This document shows positions 30,797 through 39,015 of a DNA stretch of 64,000 nucleotides, in pieces (positions within the stretch are counted from its first letter, which is position 1; each line of letters opens with the position of its first letter). The translations under genes and the position numbers were made by a program. This DNA is from Roseomonas fluvialis (GTDB taxonomy: Bacteria > Pseudomonadota > Alphaproteobacteria > Acetobacterales > Acetobacteraceae). Location of the stretch: NCBI RefSeq assembly GCF_022846615.1, contig NZ_AP025637.1, forward strand, positions 2,567,001-2,631,000, read 5' to 3'. A model generated the notes under the pieces. That model ran no database searches. It was given only the letters and a program-made list of their open reading frames with translations, and was not told the origin of the DNA.

Positions 30797-31570
30797 TTAC
30801 GAGGCTTTCCTGAATAGACATTGGAAATTAGCGGTCGTCAGGTCCGCCAGCGCTTCGGGCGTCATGCCGCGGGTTTCGGCCAGCACGCGCGCGGTATGCG
30901 CGACCATGGCCGGCTCGCAGCGCTTGCCCCGGAACGGCACTGGCGCGAGGTAGGGCGCATCGGTCTCCACCAGCAGCCGTTCGGCCGGAAGATCGCGGGC
31001 GATATCTCTGAATTCCTGCGATTTTGGAAACGTCAGGATGCCCGAAAACGAGATGTATCCGCCCATCTCCACCGCGCTTTCCGCCAGCGCGCGCCCGCTG
31101 CTGAAGCAGTGCAGCAGGAAGTCGAAGGCTCCCCCGGCGTCCCGTTCCTCCCGCAGGATCGCGATGATGTCGTCATCCGCCTGGCGGGCATGGACCACCA
31201 GCGGCAGCCCGGTGATCCGCGCTGCGCGAATGTGGCGGCGGAAATTCTCGGCCTGCGCGTCGCGCGGCGCCTTGTCGTAGAAATAGTCCAGGCCGGACTC
31301 ACCGATGCCGATGATGCGCGGGTGGTCGGCCTCAGCCGCGATCTGCTCGGGCGTCGGCAAGGGGCCCTCGCCGGCATTGTGGGGGTGGATGCCGACCGTG
31401 CCCCAGACCTCGGGGTGGCGTTCGGCGAGTTCCTTCACCTTCGCGGCCTGGGACATGCGCACGCCGATGGTGACCATGCGCCCGACCCCGGCCTCCTTCG
31501 CGCGGGCGATGAGGTCGTAGACCTCGGCATCCGCGGAGTGGTCGAGGTGGCAGTGGCTGTCGATCAGCAT
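30797..31570 (-). CDS. tatD: TatD family metal-dependent deoxyribonuclease
   Basis: A 257-aa TIM-barrel hydrolase of the TatD/YcfH family, 3'-5' exonuclease on DNA. Motifs are DSHCHLDH at residues 4-11, GIGESGLDYFYD, PLVVHARQADDD, HCFSSG and VETDAPYLAPVP. ATG 31570 overlaps the metG stop (TGATG), so the two are translationally coupled. Confidence 0.94.
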   Translation of the reverse strand: MLIDSHCHLDHSADAEVYDLIARAKEAGVGRMVTIGVRMSQAAKVKELAERHPEVWGTVGIHPHNAGEGPLPTPEQIAAEADHPRIIGIGESGLDYFYDKAPRDAQAENFRRHIRAARITGLPLVVHARQADDDIIAILREERDAGGAFDFLLHCFSSGRALAESAVEMGGYISFSGILTFPKSQEFRDIARDLPAERLLVETDAPYLAPVPFRGKRCEPAMVAHTARVLAETRGMTPEALADLTTANFQCLFRKAS

Positions 31571-33144
31571 CAGGCGGCCGCCAGCTCGATCTTGCGGAAC
31601 AGCGGGGCGGGCGGCGGGAGGTGGGTGCCCTCGGGCAGCGGGGCGGCAAGGGCGGCGAAGTCCCGCGCATCGGGCGGCACGCCGAGCTGGTCAAGCAGCG
31701 CGGCCATGGTGGTGGGCATGAAGGGCTGGAGGACGGTGGCGTAGACGCGCAGCGCGTCGTGCAGCGCGCGCAGCACGGCCGCCATGCGCACGAGGTCGGT
31801 CTTCTTCAGCGCCCAGGGCGCTTCCTGCGTGATGTAGCCGTTGGCGTCGCGCACCGAAGCCAGGATCGTCTCGAGTGCCAGGTGGAATTCCTGCCGGTCC
31901 AGACGCTGACGGACCTGGTCTGTCAGCTTGTGCACCGGGTCGAGCAGCGGCGCGCCGACGGCGGCATCGCCCTGCCCCGGCAATCGCCCCTCGCAATTCC
32001 GCTGGATCAGCGACAGCGTTCTGTTCGCAAGATTCCCCAGCGCGTCCGCCAGTTCCCCGTTCAGCCGGTTCACCAGCGCCTTGCGGGAGAAGTCGCCATC
32101 CTGCCCGAACGGCACCTCCCGCAGCAGGAAGTAGCGCACGGGATCGAGCCCGAATTCCTCCACTAGCGTGACAGGATCGATCACGTTCCCCAGGGACTTG
32201 CTGATCTTCTGCCCTTCATTCGTCCACCAGCCATGGGCAAACACGCGCTTCGCCGTGGGCAGCCCCGCCGCCAGCAGCATCGCCGGCCAGTAGATGGTGT
32301 GGAACCGCACGATGTCCTTGCCGACGAAATGCACGTCGGCCGGCCAGAACTTCCAGCGCTGCGCGGTCGTGTCGGGGTACCCGGCGGCGGTGATGTAGTT
32401 GGTCAGCGCATCGACCCAGACATACATCACATGCGCCTCGTCGCCCGGTACCTTCACGCCCCACTTGAAGGACGTACGCGAGACGGACAGGTCCAGCTTC
32501 GGTGATGCGTCGCCGAATTCCTTCAGCCCCTGCTGGATGAAGGCGCGCACCTCGTTGCGACGGCTCTCGGGCTGGATGTCGATGCGCTCAGCATCGCCCT
32601 CGGGTAGGTCGAAGCGGCGCAACAGTTCGGGCAGCCACTTGCCCAGGCGGAAGAAGTAGGACGGCTCGCGCACCCACTCCACCGGCGCGCCGGTCGGCGC
32701 GTATTTCACGCCGTCGCGTTCGACGATCTCATCCGCACCGTAGAATGCTTCATCCCGAACGGCGTACCAGCCCTCATAGTCACCGAGGTAGATCTCGCCG
32801 CGCTCCGCCAGCACCTTCCACAGCGCGACGCAGGCCGCCTTGTGGCGCGGTTCGGTGGTGCGGATGAAGTCGTCGTTCGAAAAGCCCATGGTGATCGTCA
32901 GGTCGCGGAAGGCTTGGCTTACGCGATCTGTGAAGGCCTGCGGGTCCTCGCCGGCATCCTGCGCCGCCTTCTCGACCTTCTGGCCGTGCTCGTCCGTGCC
33001 GGTCAGGAAGAACACCTCGTGCCCGTCCAGCCGCTTGAATCGCGCCAGTACGTCGGTCGCGAGCGAGGTGTACGCGTGCCCGATATGGGGCCGGTCGTTC
33101 ACGTAGTAGATCGGCGTCGTCAGGTAGATCGGTGGCTTCGCCAT
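31570..33144 (-). CDS. metG: Methionyl-tRNA synthetase
   Basis: A 524-aa class I synthetase charging tRNA-Met. HIGH is in DRPHIGHAY near residue 20 and the KMSKS loop reads KISKS in EGQKISKSLGN near residue 312. It lacks the zinc-knuckle cysteines and the C-terminal tRNA-binding extension, as in the short MetG2 form. ATG 33144. It lies between holB and tatD, a typical alphaproteobacterial order. Confidence 0.96.
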   Translation of the reverse strand: MAKPPIYLTTPIYYVNDRPHIGHAYTSLATDVLARFKRLDGHEVFFLTGTDEHGQKVEKAAQDAGEDPQAFTDRVSQAFRDLTITMGFSNDDFIRTTEPRHKAACVALWKVLAERGEIYLGDYEGWYAVRDEAFYGADEIVERDGVKYAPTGAPVEWVREPSYFFRLGKWLPELLRRFDLPEGDAERIDIQPESRRNEVRAFIQQGLKEFGDASPKLDLSVSRTSFKWGVKVPGDEAHVMYVWVDALTNYITAAGYPDTTAQRWKFWPADVHFVGKDIVRFHTIYWPAMLLAAGLPTAKRVFAHGWWTNEGQKISKSLGNVIDPVTLVEEFGLDPVRYFLLREVPFGQDGDFSRKALVNRLNGELADALGNLANRTLSLIQRNCEGRLPGQGDAAVGAPLLDPVHKLTDQVRQRLDRQEFHLALETILASVRDANGYITQEAPWALKKTDLVRMAAVLRALHDALRVYATVLQPFMPTTMAALLDQLGVPPDARDFAALAAPLPEGTHLPPPAPLFRKIELAAA

Positions 33145-33176
33145 GGAGTGTCCGGTTCAGGATCCGGACGCCGCCG

Positions 33177-34175
33177 TCAGGGCCGCGCGAGCCAGTCGAG
33201 GCCCGTCAGCACCGCCTGCTTGCGGTCGAGGTTCAACCGCTCGGTGTCGTCCGCAAGGTCGCCGAGCCTATCCCACAGCCCCGCCCACACGGCAAGCGGA
33301 TGGCGGGCCAGCCAGGGCGGGGCGGCACGCCCGCGCGCGGCGTCGCGCAACGCCCCCGCGATTGCCCCGCGCAGCAGTCCCATGAAGATGCCGAAGGCGC
33401 CGCCCGTACGGTCGGCAGCGAGCCTGTCCGCCAGCGCGTGGTCGCGCGGCGGTTCGGGCTTCGCCAGCGCCGCCAGGCTGGCCTCCACCATCGCCTGCAA
33501 GTCCAAGCCGCCAGCCTCGGCCAGCGCCATGGCGCGCCCGGGCGCGCCATCCGCCAGTGCCGCAATCCGCGCACGATCGGTCGCCGGCGTGTCGGGCAGC
33601 AGGCGCGCGAGCAGCGCTTCCATCTCCGGACCCGCCAGCGGGTTCAGGTCGATCCGCCGGCAGCGGCTGCGGATCGTCGGCAGCAGCTTCTGCGGCGCCG
33701 CGCAGACCAGCAGCAGCACCGTCTTCGGCGGCGGTTCCTCGAGCGTCTTGAGCAGCGTGTTCTGCACCGCTGCCTGGTCGGCGCGCTCGGCCTCGTCCAG
33801 CACCACCACGCGCCAGCCGCCCTCGGCGGCGGTCTGGGTCAGGAAGCGCACCGCCTCGCGAGCATCCTCGACACGCAGGATACGCTTCACGCCGCGCTCG
33901 CCGGTGTTGGGCTCCAGCGTGAAGCAATCGGCATGGGTGTCGGCGGCGACGCGGCGGAACACCGTGCTCGACGGATCGACCGCGAGCGGCGTCGCGCCCC
34001 GCGGCATGTCGGCCAGCAGCCACCGCGCGAAGCGCCAGGCCAGCGTTGCCTTGCCGATCCCGGGCGGCCCGCAGATCAGCCAGGCGTGATGCAGCCGGCC
34101 CGATCGCGCGGCAGCCTCCATGCTGCGCGCGGCAGCCTCGTGGCCGACCAGGTCGGGATTGGCGCGCGGTTCCAT
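33177..34175 (-). CDS. holB: DNA polymerase III subunit delta prime
   Basis: A 332-aa clamp-loader subunit. The P-loop is GPPGIGKATL near residue 31; TLLKTLEEPPPKTVLLLVC near 135 and the SRC motif in IRSRCRRID are typical of the clamp-loader fold. The four zinc-binding cysteines of gamma/tau are not apparent. ATG 34175 overlaps the tmk stop (TGATG). Confidence 0.92.
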   Translation of the reverse strand: MEPRANPDLVGHEAAARSMEAAARSGRLHHAWLICGPPGIGKATLAWRFARWLLADMPRGATPLAVDPSSTVFRRVAADTHADCFTLEPNTGERGVKRILRVEDAREAVRFLTQTAAEGGWRVVVLDEAERADQAAVQNTLLKTLEEPPPKTVLLLVCAAPQKLLPTIRSRCRRIDLNPLAGPEMEALLARLLPDTPATDRARIAALADGAPGRAMALAEAGGLDLQAMVEASLAALAKPEPPRDHALADRLAADRTGGAFGIFMGLLRGAIAGALRDAARGRAAPPWLARHPLAVWAGLWDRLGDLADDTERLNLDRKQAVLTGLDWLARP

Positions 34176-34804
34176 CAGGCCGGCGCGATGCCGAGGCGTG
34201 CCTGCACCGCCGCCTGGATCGCTGCCGTCACGGTGTCGGGCCCCTGCCCGGCATCGACGACGACGCAACGCGCGGGCTCCGCCGCCGCTATGCGGCGAAA
34301 TCCCTCGCGCACCGCGGCGTGGAACGGCAGGCCCATGCGTTCGTAGCGGTCCGCCCCCGACCGCGCGGCCGCGCGCGCCATGCCGGCGTCGGGCGGCAGG
34401 TCCAGCACCAGCGTGAGATCAGGCGCGAAGCCGTCCAGCGCGATCGCAGCCAGCCCCGCCCAGACCTCGCGCGACAGCCCCTGCGCGCCCTGGTAGGCCA
34501 GGGTGGAATCGGCGAAGCGGTCGCAGACCACCCAGCCCCCGGCATCGAGGAAGGGCCGGATCACCCGCACGACATGTTCCCGTCGCGCGGCGAACATCAT
34601 CATCGCTTCCGCCACCGGATCCCACGGGCCGTGGCCGAGCAACAGGGACCGGATGCGTTCGGCGCCGGGCGTGCCGCCGGGCTCGCGCGTCCGCAGCACC
34701 GGCAGGCCGCGCGCGCCCAGCGACGCCGCCAGCCGCCGCGCCTGGGTGGATTTCCCCGCCCCCTCGCCGCCTTCGAGCGTGATGAACCGACCGCGCATCG
34801 CCAT
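34175..34804 (-). CDS. tmk: Thymidylate kinase
   Basis: Phosphorylates dTMP to dTDP; 209 aa. The P-loop EGGEGAGKSTQ is at residues 11-21, the DRF motif in VCDRFADSTLAYQGAQG near 95, and the LID region DRYERMGLPFHAAVREGF near 150. ATG 34804 or 34798 could be the start. It heads the tmk-holB-metG-tatD set and is divergent from radC across an AT-rich gap. Confidence 0.95.
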   Translation of the reverse strand: MAMRGRFITLEGGEGAGKSTQARRLAASLGARGLPVLRTREPGGTPGAERIRSLLLGHGPWDPVAEAMMMFAARREHVVRVIRPFLDAGGWVVCDRFADSTLAYQGAQGLSREVWAGLAAIALDGFAPDLTLVLDLPPDAGMARAAARSGADRYERMGLPFHAAVREGFRRIAAAEPARCVVVDAGQGPDTVTAAIQAAVQARLGIAPA

Positions 34805-34851
34805 ACCGCGGGTGTGACGCCGCGGCGCGACGCCGTCAAACCGGCGTGTGT

Positions 34852-34875
34852 CAATGATCACTTGCAACAATGATC
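34852..34875. promoter_or_regulatory. Direct repeat in the tmk-radC divergent promoter region
   Basis: CAATGATC occurs at 34852-34859 and again at 34868-34875, a 16-bp spacing, within an AT-rich island (about 34849-34893) between divergent tmk and radC. It may be an operator or part of the promoters. Confidence 0.35.
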
Positions 34876-34919
34876 GGATTAATCAATTAAAGGTTGAGAC
34901 ACTTCCCGGAGACGCAGCC

Positions 34920-35777
34920 ATGTGGTTCAGGCGCCTGCGGGGCGGTCCCGCCGAGCCCGCGGCGCCCGACCCCAAGCCGCGCGGCTTCGCCGAGGCCCCA
35001 ACGCGCTGGGTTCCGCCGGCCCCGCCACCCGACGCCCCCGACGACCCCGGCTACGCCCAGCGTGCACCGGTTCCGCCGCCCGACCGGGGTGACGTCCCCT
35101 TCCCCAGCACCGGACCCATCGGCCACCGCTCCCGCATGCGCGACCGCCTGCTCGACCGCGGGCCGGATTCGCTGGCGGACTACGAAATGCTGGAGATGCT
35201 GCTGTTCTTCGCCTTCAAGACCGGCGACACCAAGCCGCTCGCGAAGTCGCTGATCAACCGCTACGGCAGTTTCGCCGCGGTGCTCAGCACGCCCGCGGCG
35301 CAGTTGATGGCCACACGCGGGCTGGGGCCGCATTCGGTTGCCGCGATCAAGCTGGTGCAGTCTGCCGCGCTGCGCCTCGCGCGGGCCGAAGCCGCCGAGA
35401 AGCCCGTGCTGAACAACTGGGACCGGCTGATGGACTACCTGCACGCGGTGATGGCGCGCGAGCGCGTCGAGCAGTTCCGCATCCTGTTCCTCGACACCAA
35501 GAACCGCCTGCTGGCCGACGAGGCGCAGGCGCGCGGCACGGTGAACCACACGCCGGTCTACCCGCGCGAGGTGGTCAAGCGCGCCCTCGAACTGCACGCC
35601 ACCGCGCTGCTGCTGGTGCACAACCATCCCTCGGGCGACCCCACGCCCTCGCGCGAGGACATCGAGATGACCGCCGAGGTGAAGAAGGCAGCCGGCGTGC
35701 TGTCCATCGTGGTGCATGACCACGTGATCATCGGCAATGGCCGCGTGTTTTCCTTCCGGCGGGAAGGCCTGCTCTAG
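34920..35777 (+). CDS. radC: RadC family JAB-domain protein
   Basis: A 285-aa protein of the RadC/UPF0758 family. A proline-rich N-terminal extension (about residues 8-62) precedes a helix-hairpin-helix-like region and the C-terminal JAMM metalloprotease-like domain, with the motif HNHPSGDPTPSREDIEMT near residue 233. Family function in repair is disputed. ATG 34920 has CGGAG about 9 bases upstream; a longer start at 34848 would run through the promoter region. Its stop shares the palindrome CTAG with the stop of the converging carboxypeptidase gene. Confidence 0.9.
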   Translation: MWFRRLRGGPAEPAAPDPKPRGFAEAPTRWVPPAPPPDAPDDPGYAQRAPVPPPDRGDVPFPSTGPIGHRSRMRDRLLDRGPDSLADYEMLEMLLFFAFKTGDTKPLAKSLINRYGSFAAVLSTPAAQLMATRGLGPHSVAAIKLVQSAALRLARAEAAEKPVLNNWDRLMDYLHAVMARERVEQFRILFLDTKNRLLADEAQARGTVNHTPVYPREVVKRALELHATALLLVHNHPSGDPTPSREDIEMTAEVKKAAGVLSIVVHDHVIIGNGRVFSFRREGLL

Positions 35778-36982
35778 CTGCCGAAGACCAGCCTGCTGAC
35801 CACCGCAGGGATGCGCGAGACGATGCCTAGGCGCTCGACATCCGCACCCGCCATCAGCGGCACTTCAAGCTGCGGGACGCCCTGCCCGCCCACGATCATG
35901 GTGCCGATCGTCTGCCCGCGCGCGACCGGGGCGGTGAGCGGCGCCTCGTAGCGCAACCGCACCTGCAGGCGCGACCGCCATTGCCGCGGCAGCGTCAGCA
36001 CCAGGTCGCGCCCGCCCACCATCGGCACCTTCGACCGCTCGCCCAGGTAGACCGGCACGTCCTCGATCGTGTCCTGGGCGCGGAACAAGACCACCGCCTC
36101 GAACTCGCGGAAGGCCCATTCCATCAGGCGCTCGCTCTCCTCTGCTCGCGCGCGCATCGATGGCAGGCCGTTCACCACCAGGATCACGCGCCGGTCACCA
36201 CGCCGCGCGCTGCCGGTCAGGCCATAGCCCGCTTCCTCGGTGTGCCCGGTCTTGAGCCCATCGGCGCCGGCCACGCGGGCCAGCAGCGGGTTGCGGTTGT
36301 CCTGGCTGATGTTGTTGAAGCGGAAGGAACGCTCGTTGTAGTAGCGGTAGTAGTCAGGGAAATCCTCGATGATCCGCCGCGCCAGGATGGCCAGGTCGCG
36401 CGCCGTCATCCGGTGCTCGGGGTCGGGCCAGCCGGTCGAGTTGCGGAAATTGCTGTTTTGCAGGCCGATGCGCCGGCCGGTGGTGTTGAGCAACTCGGCG
36501 AATTGCTGTTCCGAACCACTGATGGCTTCTGCCAGTACGATGCAGGCATCGTTGCCCGACTGGACGATCACGCCGCGGATCAGGTCCTCGACCTTGATCT
36601 GAGCGCCCAGCTCCACGAACATCTTTGAACCGCCCATGCGCCAGGCGCGCTCGCTGACGGGCAGCGCCTGATCCAGTTGCAGCCGGCCGGCCTTCAACTG
36701 TTCAAACACCACGTACATCGTCATCAGCTTCGACATCGACGACGGCGGCATCAGCTGGTCGGCGTTCTTCTCCAGCAGCACGGCGCCGGTGGCGAAATCC
36801 ACGATCAACGCCTGGCGCGCCGCGACATCGAGCGGGCCGAGCGGCGTGTCGGCCGGCGCGCCGGCCGGGCGCGTCGGGCCAGGCTGCCGGCGGCCCGGCT
36901 GAGCCGGCCGGTTCTGCGCAAGCGCAGGCGCGGCAACCAATGCGCCGGCGGCACCCCCGAGCAGCGAACGGCGATGGGTCAT
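35774..36982 (-). CDS. dacF: D-alanyl-D-alanine carboxypeptidase (penicillin-binding protein 5/6 family)
   Basis: A 402-aa periplasmic DD-peptidase trimming peptidoglycan pentapeptides. The signal peptide ends at PALAQ near residue 23, then comes a Pro-rich linker. The active-site SxxK is in PPSSMSKLM near residue 82, SxN in QSGNDAC near 140 and KTG in GLKTGHTEEAG near 245. A C-terminal PBP5-type domain follows. ATG 36982. Neighbours rlpA and mltB on the same strand also act on the wall. Confidence 0.93.
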   Translation of the reverse strand: MTHRRSLLGGAAGALVAAPALAQNRPAQPGRRQPGPTRPAGAPADTPLGPLDVAARQALIVDFATGAVLLEKNADQLMPPSSMSKLMTMYVVFEQLKAGRLQLDQALPVSERAWRMGGSKMFVELGAQIKVEDLIRGVIVQSGNDACIVLAEAISGSEQQFAELLNTTGRRIGLQNSNFRNSTGWPDPEHRMTARDLAILARRIIEDFPDYYRYYNERSFRFNNISQDNRNPLLARVAGADGLKTGHTEEAGYGLTGSARRGDRRVILVVNGLPSMRARAEESERLMEWAFREFEAVVLFRAQDTIEDVPVYLGERSKVPMVGGRDLVLTLPRQWRSRLQVRLRYEAPLTAPVARGQTIGTMIVGGQGVPQLEVPLMAGADVERLGIVSRIPAVVSRLVFGS

Positions 36983-37013
36983 GGCGGGCACCTCTCCCGA
37001 ATCGGCGGGCATG

Positions 37014-37883
37014 TCAGTCCACCAGGATGCGCGCGCCTGATACGCCGGCGGCAAGCGTTCTCTCAAGCGCCGCGTCGGCCGCCGCGACGGTGTCGAAGGG
37101 GCCGGCGCGGACGCGGAATTGCTGGTCGCGCGCCGGACCGAACGCTTCGACCCGCGCGCCGGGCACCCGTGCGGCGAGCCGCGCGGCGGCCTCGGGGCGC
37201 GACAGCGTGCCGGCCTCGACCAGGATGCGTCCCGGCCGCGGGGCGTCCTGCGCGACCGTCTCGGGCAGCGGAATGTCGCGTGGCGGGGCCGCAACCGGCA
37301 TCGCCGCGGGTGCGCCGGCCGGGGCCGGCGCGCGTGCCGGGGCGGCGCTGCGCGCACCGGGCGGCGCGTCCAGGCTCTCGGCGGCCACGGCAGCGCGTGG
37401 CGCGGCCTCGATCGGCAAGGGCGGGCGCTCGGCCGCCGGCGCTGATTCGGCCAACGCGCGGCTGCGCTCCTGGTCCACCGCCACGCGCACCTGCGCAACG
37501 CCGCCCGCCGGGATGCCGAGCAGCGTCGCCGCGCGATCCGACAGGCCGATCACGCGGCCTGGATTCACCGGCCCGCGGTCATTCACCCGCACCAGCAGCG
37601 TGCGGCCATTCTGGAGGTTGGTCACTGCCACAACCGCGGGCAGTTGCAGCGTGCGGTGCGCAGCGAGCGCTCGGCTGTCGCTCCAGGCCTCGCCATTGGC
37701 GGTGCGCGCGTTCCAGCCCGGCACGGCGTGGCGCGTCGCAAGGCCGGTCTCGACGCTGGAGAAATCCTCGCGCGGGTACGACCATGTGCCGCCCATCCGG
37801 TACGGATCGCCGACCACGTAGCGCGCCGGCGGCGTGGCGCAGCCGCCCAGGAGCGCCAGCAGCAGCAGCGCGATGCGCGTCAT
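37014..37883 (-). CDS. rlpA: RlpA-like septal ring lipoprotein with SPOR domain
   Basis: A 289-aa lipoprotein, signal and lipobox LLGGC near residues 11-15. A double-psi beta-barrel follows, with TANGEAWS, the histidine in LAAHRTLQLP and the aspartate in VRVNDRGPVNPGRVIGLS; these residues serve the lytic transglycosylase activity of P. aeruginosa RlpA. The WYG block usual at the barrel start reads ATRHAVPGWN here. A Pro/Ala-rich linker (about 140-210) leads to a C-terminal SPOR domain that targets division septa. ATG 37883 overlaps the mltB stop (ATGA). Confidence 0.9.
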   Translation of the reverse strand: MTRIALLLLALLGGCATPPARYVVGDPYRMGGTWSYPREDFSSVETGLATRHAVPGWNARTANGEAWSDSRALAAHRTLQLPAVVAVTNLQNGRTLLVRVNDRGPVNPGRVIGLSDRAATLLGIPAGGVAQVRVAVDQERSRALAESAPAAERPPLPIEAAPRAAVAAESLDAPPGARSAAPARAPAPAGAPAAMPVAAPPRDIPLPETVAQDAPRPGRILVEAGTLSRPEAAARLAARVPGARVEAFGPARDQQFRVRAGPFDTVAAADAALERTLAAGVSGARILVD

Positions 37884-38911
37884 CCCACGCGGTCCGACAG
37901 CAGGCCCACCGCCAACGCGTAGTTCACAGGCGAATTATAGCGCCGGATCACCCGCAGGTTGTGGTGGCCGAGGAAGACCTGCCCGGCCCCGCGCGAGGGC
38001 AGCACCACGCTGGCGTCCGGCCCGTCGGGCAGCGCCCCGCCGGCGGCGGTGCGCCAGCCCATACGTGCGAAGTCGCGCATCGGGCGGCGGGATTCGGTGT
38101 CAGCGCCGGCCAGCGTGAAGCCCGCGGGCGGACGCGCCTCGAGGCCCCAGGACTCGCCCTCGCGCCAGCCATTGCGCTGGAAGTAGTGCGCGATCGACCC
38201 GAGCGCATCGGCGCGGCTGTCCCAGATGTCGCGCCGCCCGTCGCCGTCGAAATCCACCGCCAGGCGGTCGAAGTTGGACGGCATGAATTGTGGCTGGCCC
38301 ATCGCGCCGGCCCAGGACCCGCGCATGCGCTCGGCGCGGATATGGCCTTCGTCGATGATCTTCAGCGCGGCGAACAGTTCGTTGCGGAAATACGCGGCAC
38401 GGCGGCCTTCCCAGGCGAGGGTGGCGAGGGCCTCGATCACGCCGAAGCCGCCGGTATTGCCGCCGTAATTGGTCTCGACCCCCCAGATCGCGACGATCAC
38501 GCGCGGGGAGACGCGGTAGCGCTGTTCGATCCGCCGCAGCAGGTCGGCATTCTCGCGGTACAGGCGCTGGCCGTTCTGGATGCGGGTCGGCGTGACCATG
38601 ATGCGGTCACGGTAGTCTTCCCAGGGCAGCCCGCCCTCGGCCTGGCGGCGGTCGAGTTCGATCACGCGGCGGTTCGCCTGCACGCCGGCGAAGGCCGCGT
38701 TCACCGTGGCCTGCGAAATGCCGCGCCGCCGTGCCTCGGTCTTCACGCCGTCGACGAAGCGATCGAAGGCGACGGAGGATATCGGTTCGACCGGCAACGG
38801 CGCCGCCGGCGCCGGCGTCGGCGCGGCGGGCACGGATGCGGGGGACGGCACGGCGGCCGCGCCGCATCCGGCAAGGGGGACGGCGGCGAGCAGGGTTCGA
38901 CGGCGGATCAT
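37880..38911 (-). CDS. mltB: Lytic murein transglycosylase, MltB family
   Basis: A 343-aa peptidoglycan-cleaving lipoprotein: lipobox PLAGC near residues 13-17, Pro/Ala linker, then the SLT-like domain with the catalytic Glu in AIWGVETNYGG near residue 147, GAMGQPQFMPSNF, and the EF-like DFDGDGRRDIWDS loop; a peptidoglycan-binding-like C-terminus carries RRYNSPVNYALAVGLLSDR. ATG 38911 has AGGTGG 5 bases upstream. A GTG at 38920 is an alternative. Confidence 0.92.
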   Translation of the reverse strand: MIRRRTLLAAVPLAGCGAAAVPSPASVPAAPTPAPAAPLPVEPISSVAFDRFVDGVKTEARRRGISQATVNAAFAGVQANRRVIELDRRQAEGGLPWEDYRDRIMVTPTRIQNGQRLYRENADLLRRIEQRYRVSPRVIVAIWGVETNYGGNTGGFGVIEALATLAWEGRRAAYFRNELFAALKIIDEGHIRAERMRGSWAGAMGQPQFMPSNFDRLAVDFDGDGRRDIWDSRADALGSIAHYFQRNGWREGESWGLEARPPAGFTLAGADTESRRPMRDFARMGWRTAAGGALPDGPDASVVLPSRGAGQVFLGHHNLRVIRRYNSPVNYALAVGLLSDRVG

Positions 38912-39015
38912 GCGACCCACCTGCCATGTGCGTCCGGGCGATGCAAACGCTGGTTGCTGCCTTGGCCGGGGCGCGGGGAATGCTACAACGCACGCACATC
39001 CAGGAGGACAACGCC

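Noticed and set aside
34920-35777. radC as mark of a prophage or anti-restriction island
   Set aside because: Single gene with host-like GC content and housekeeping neighbours; no phage genes.
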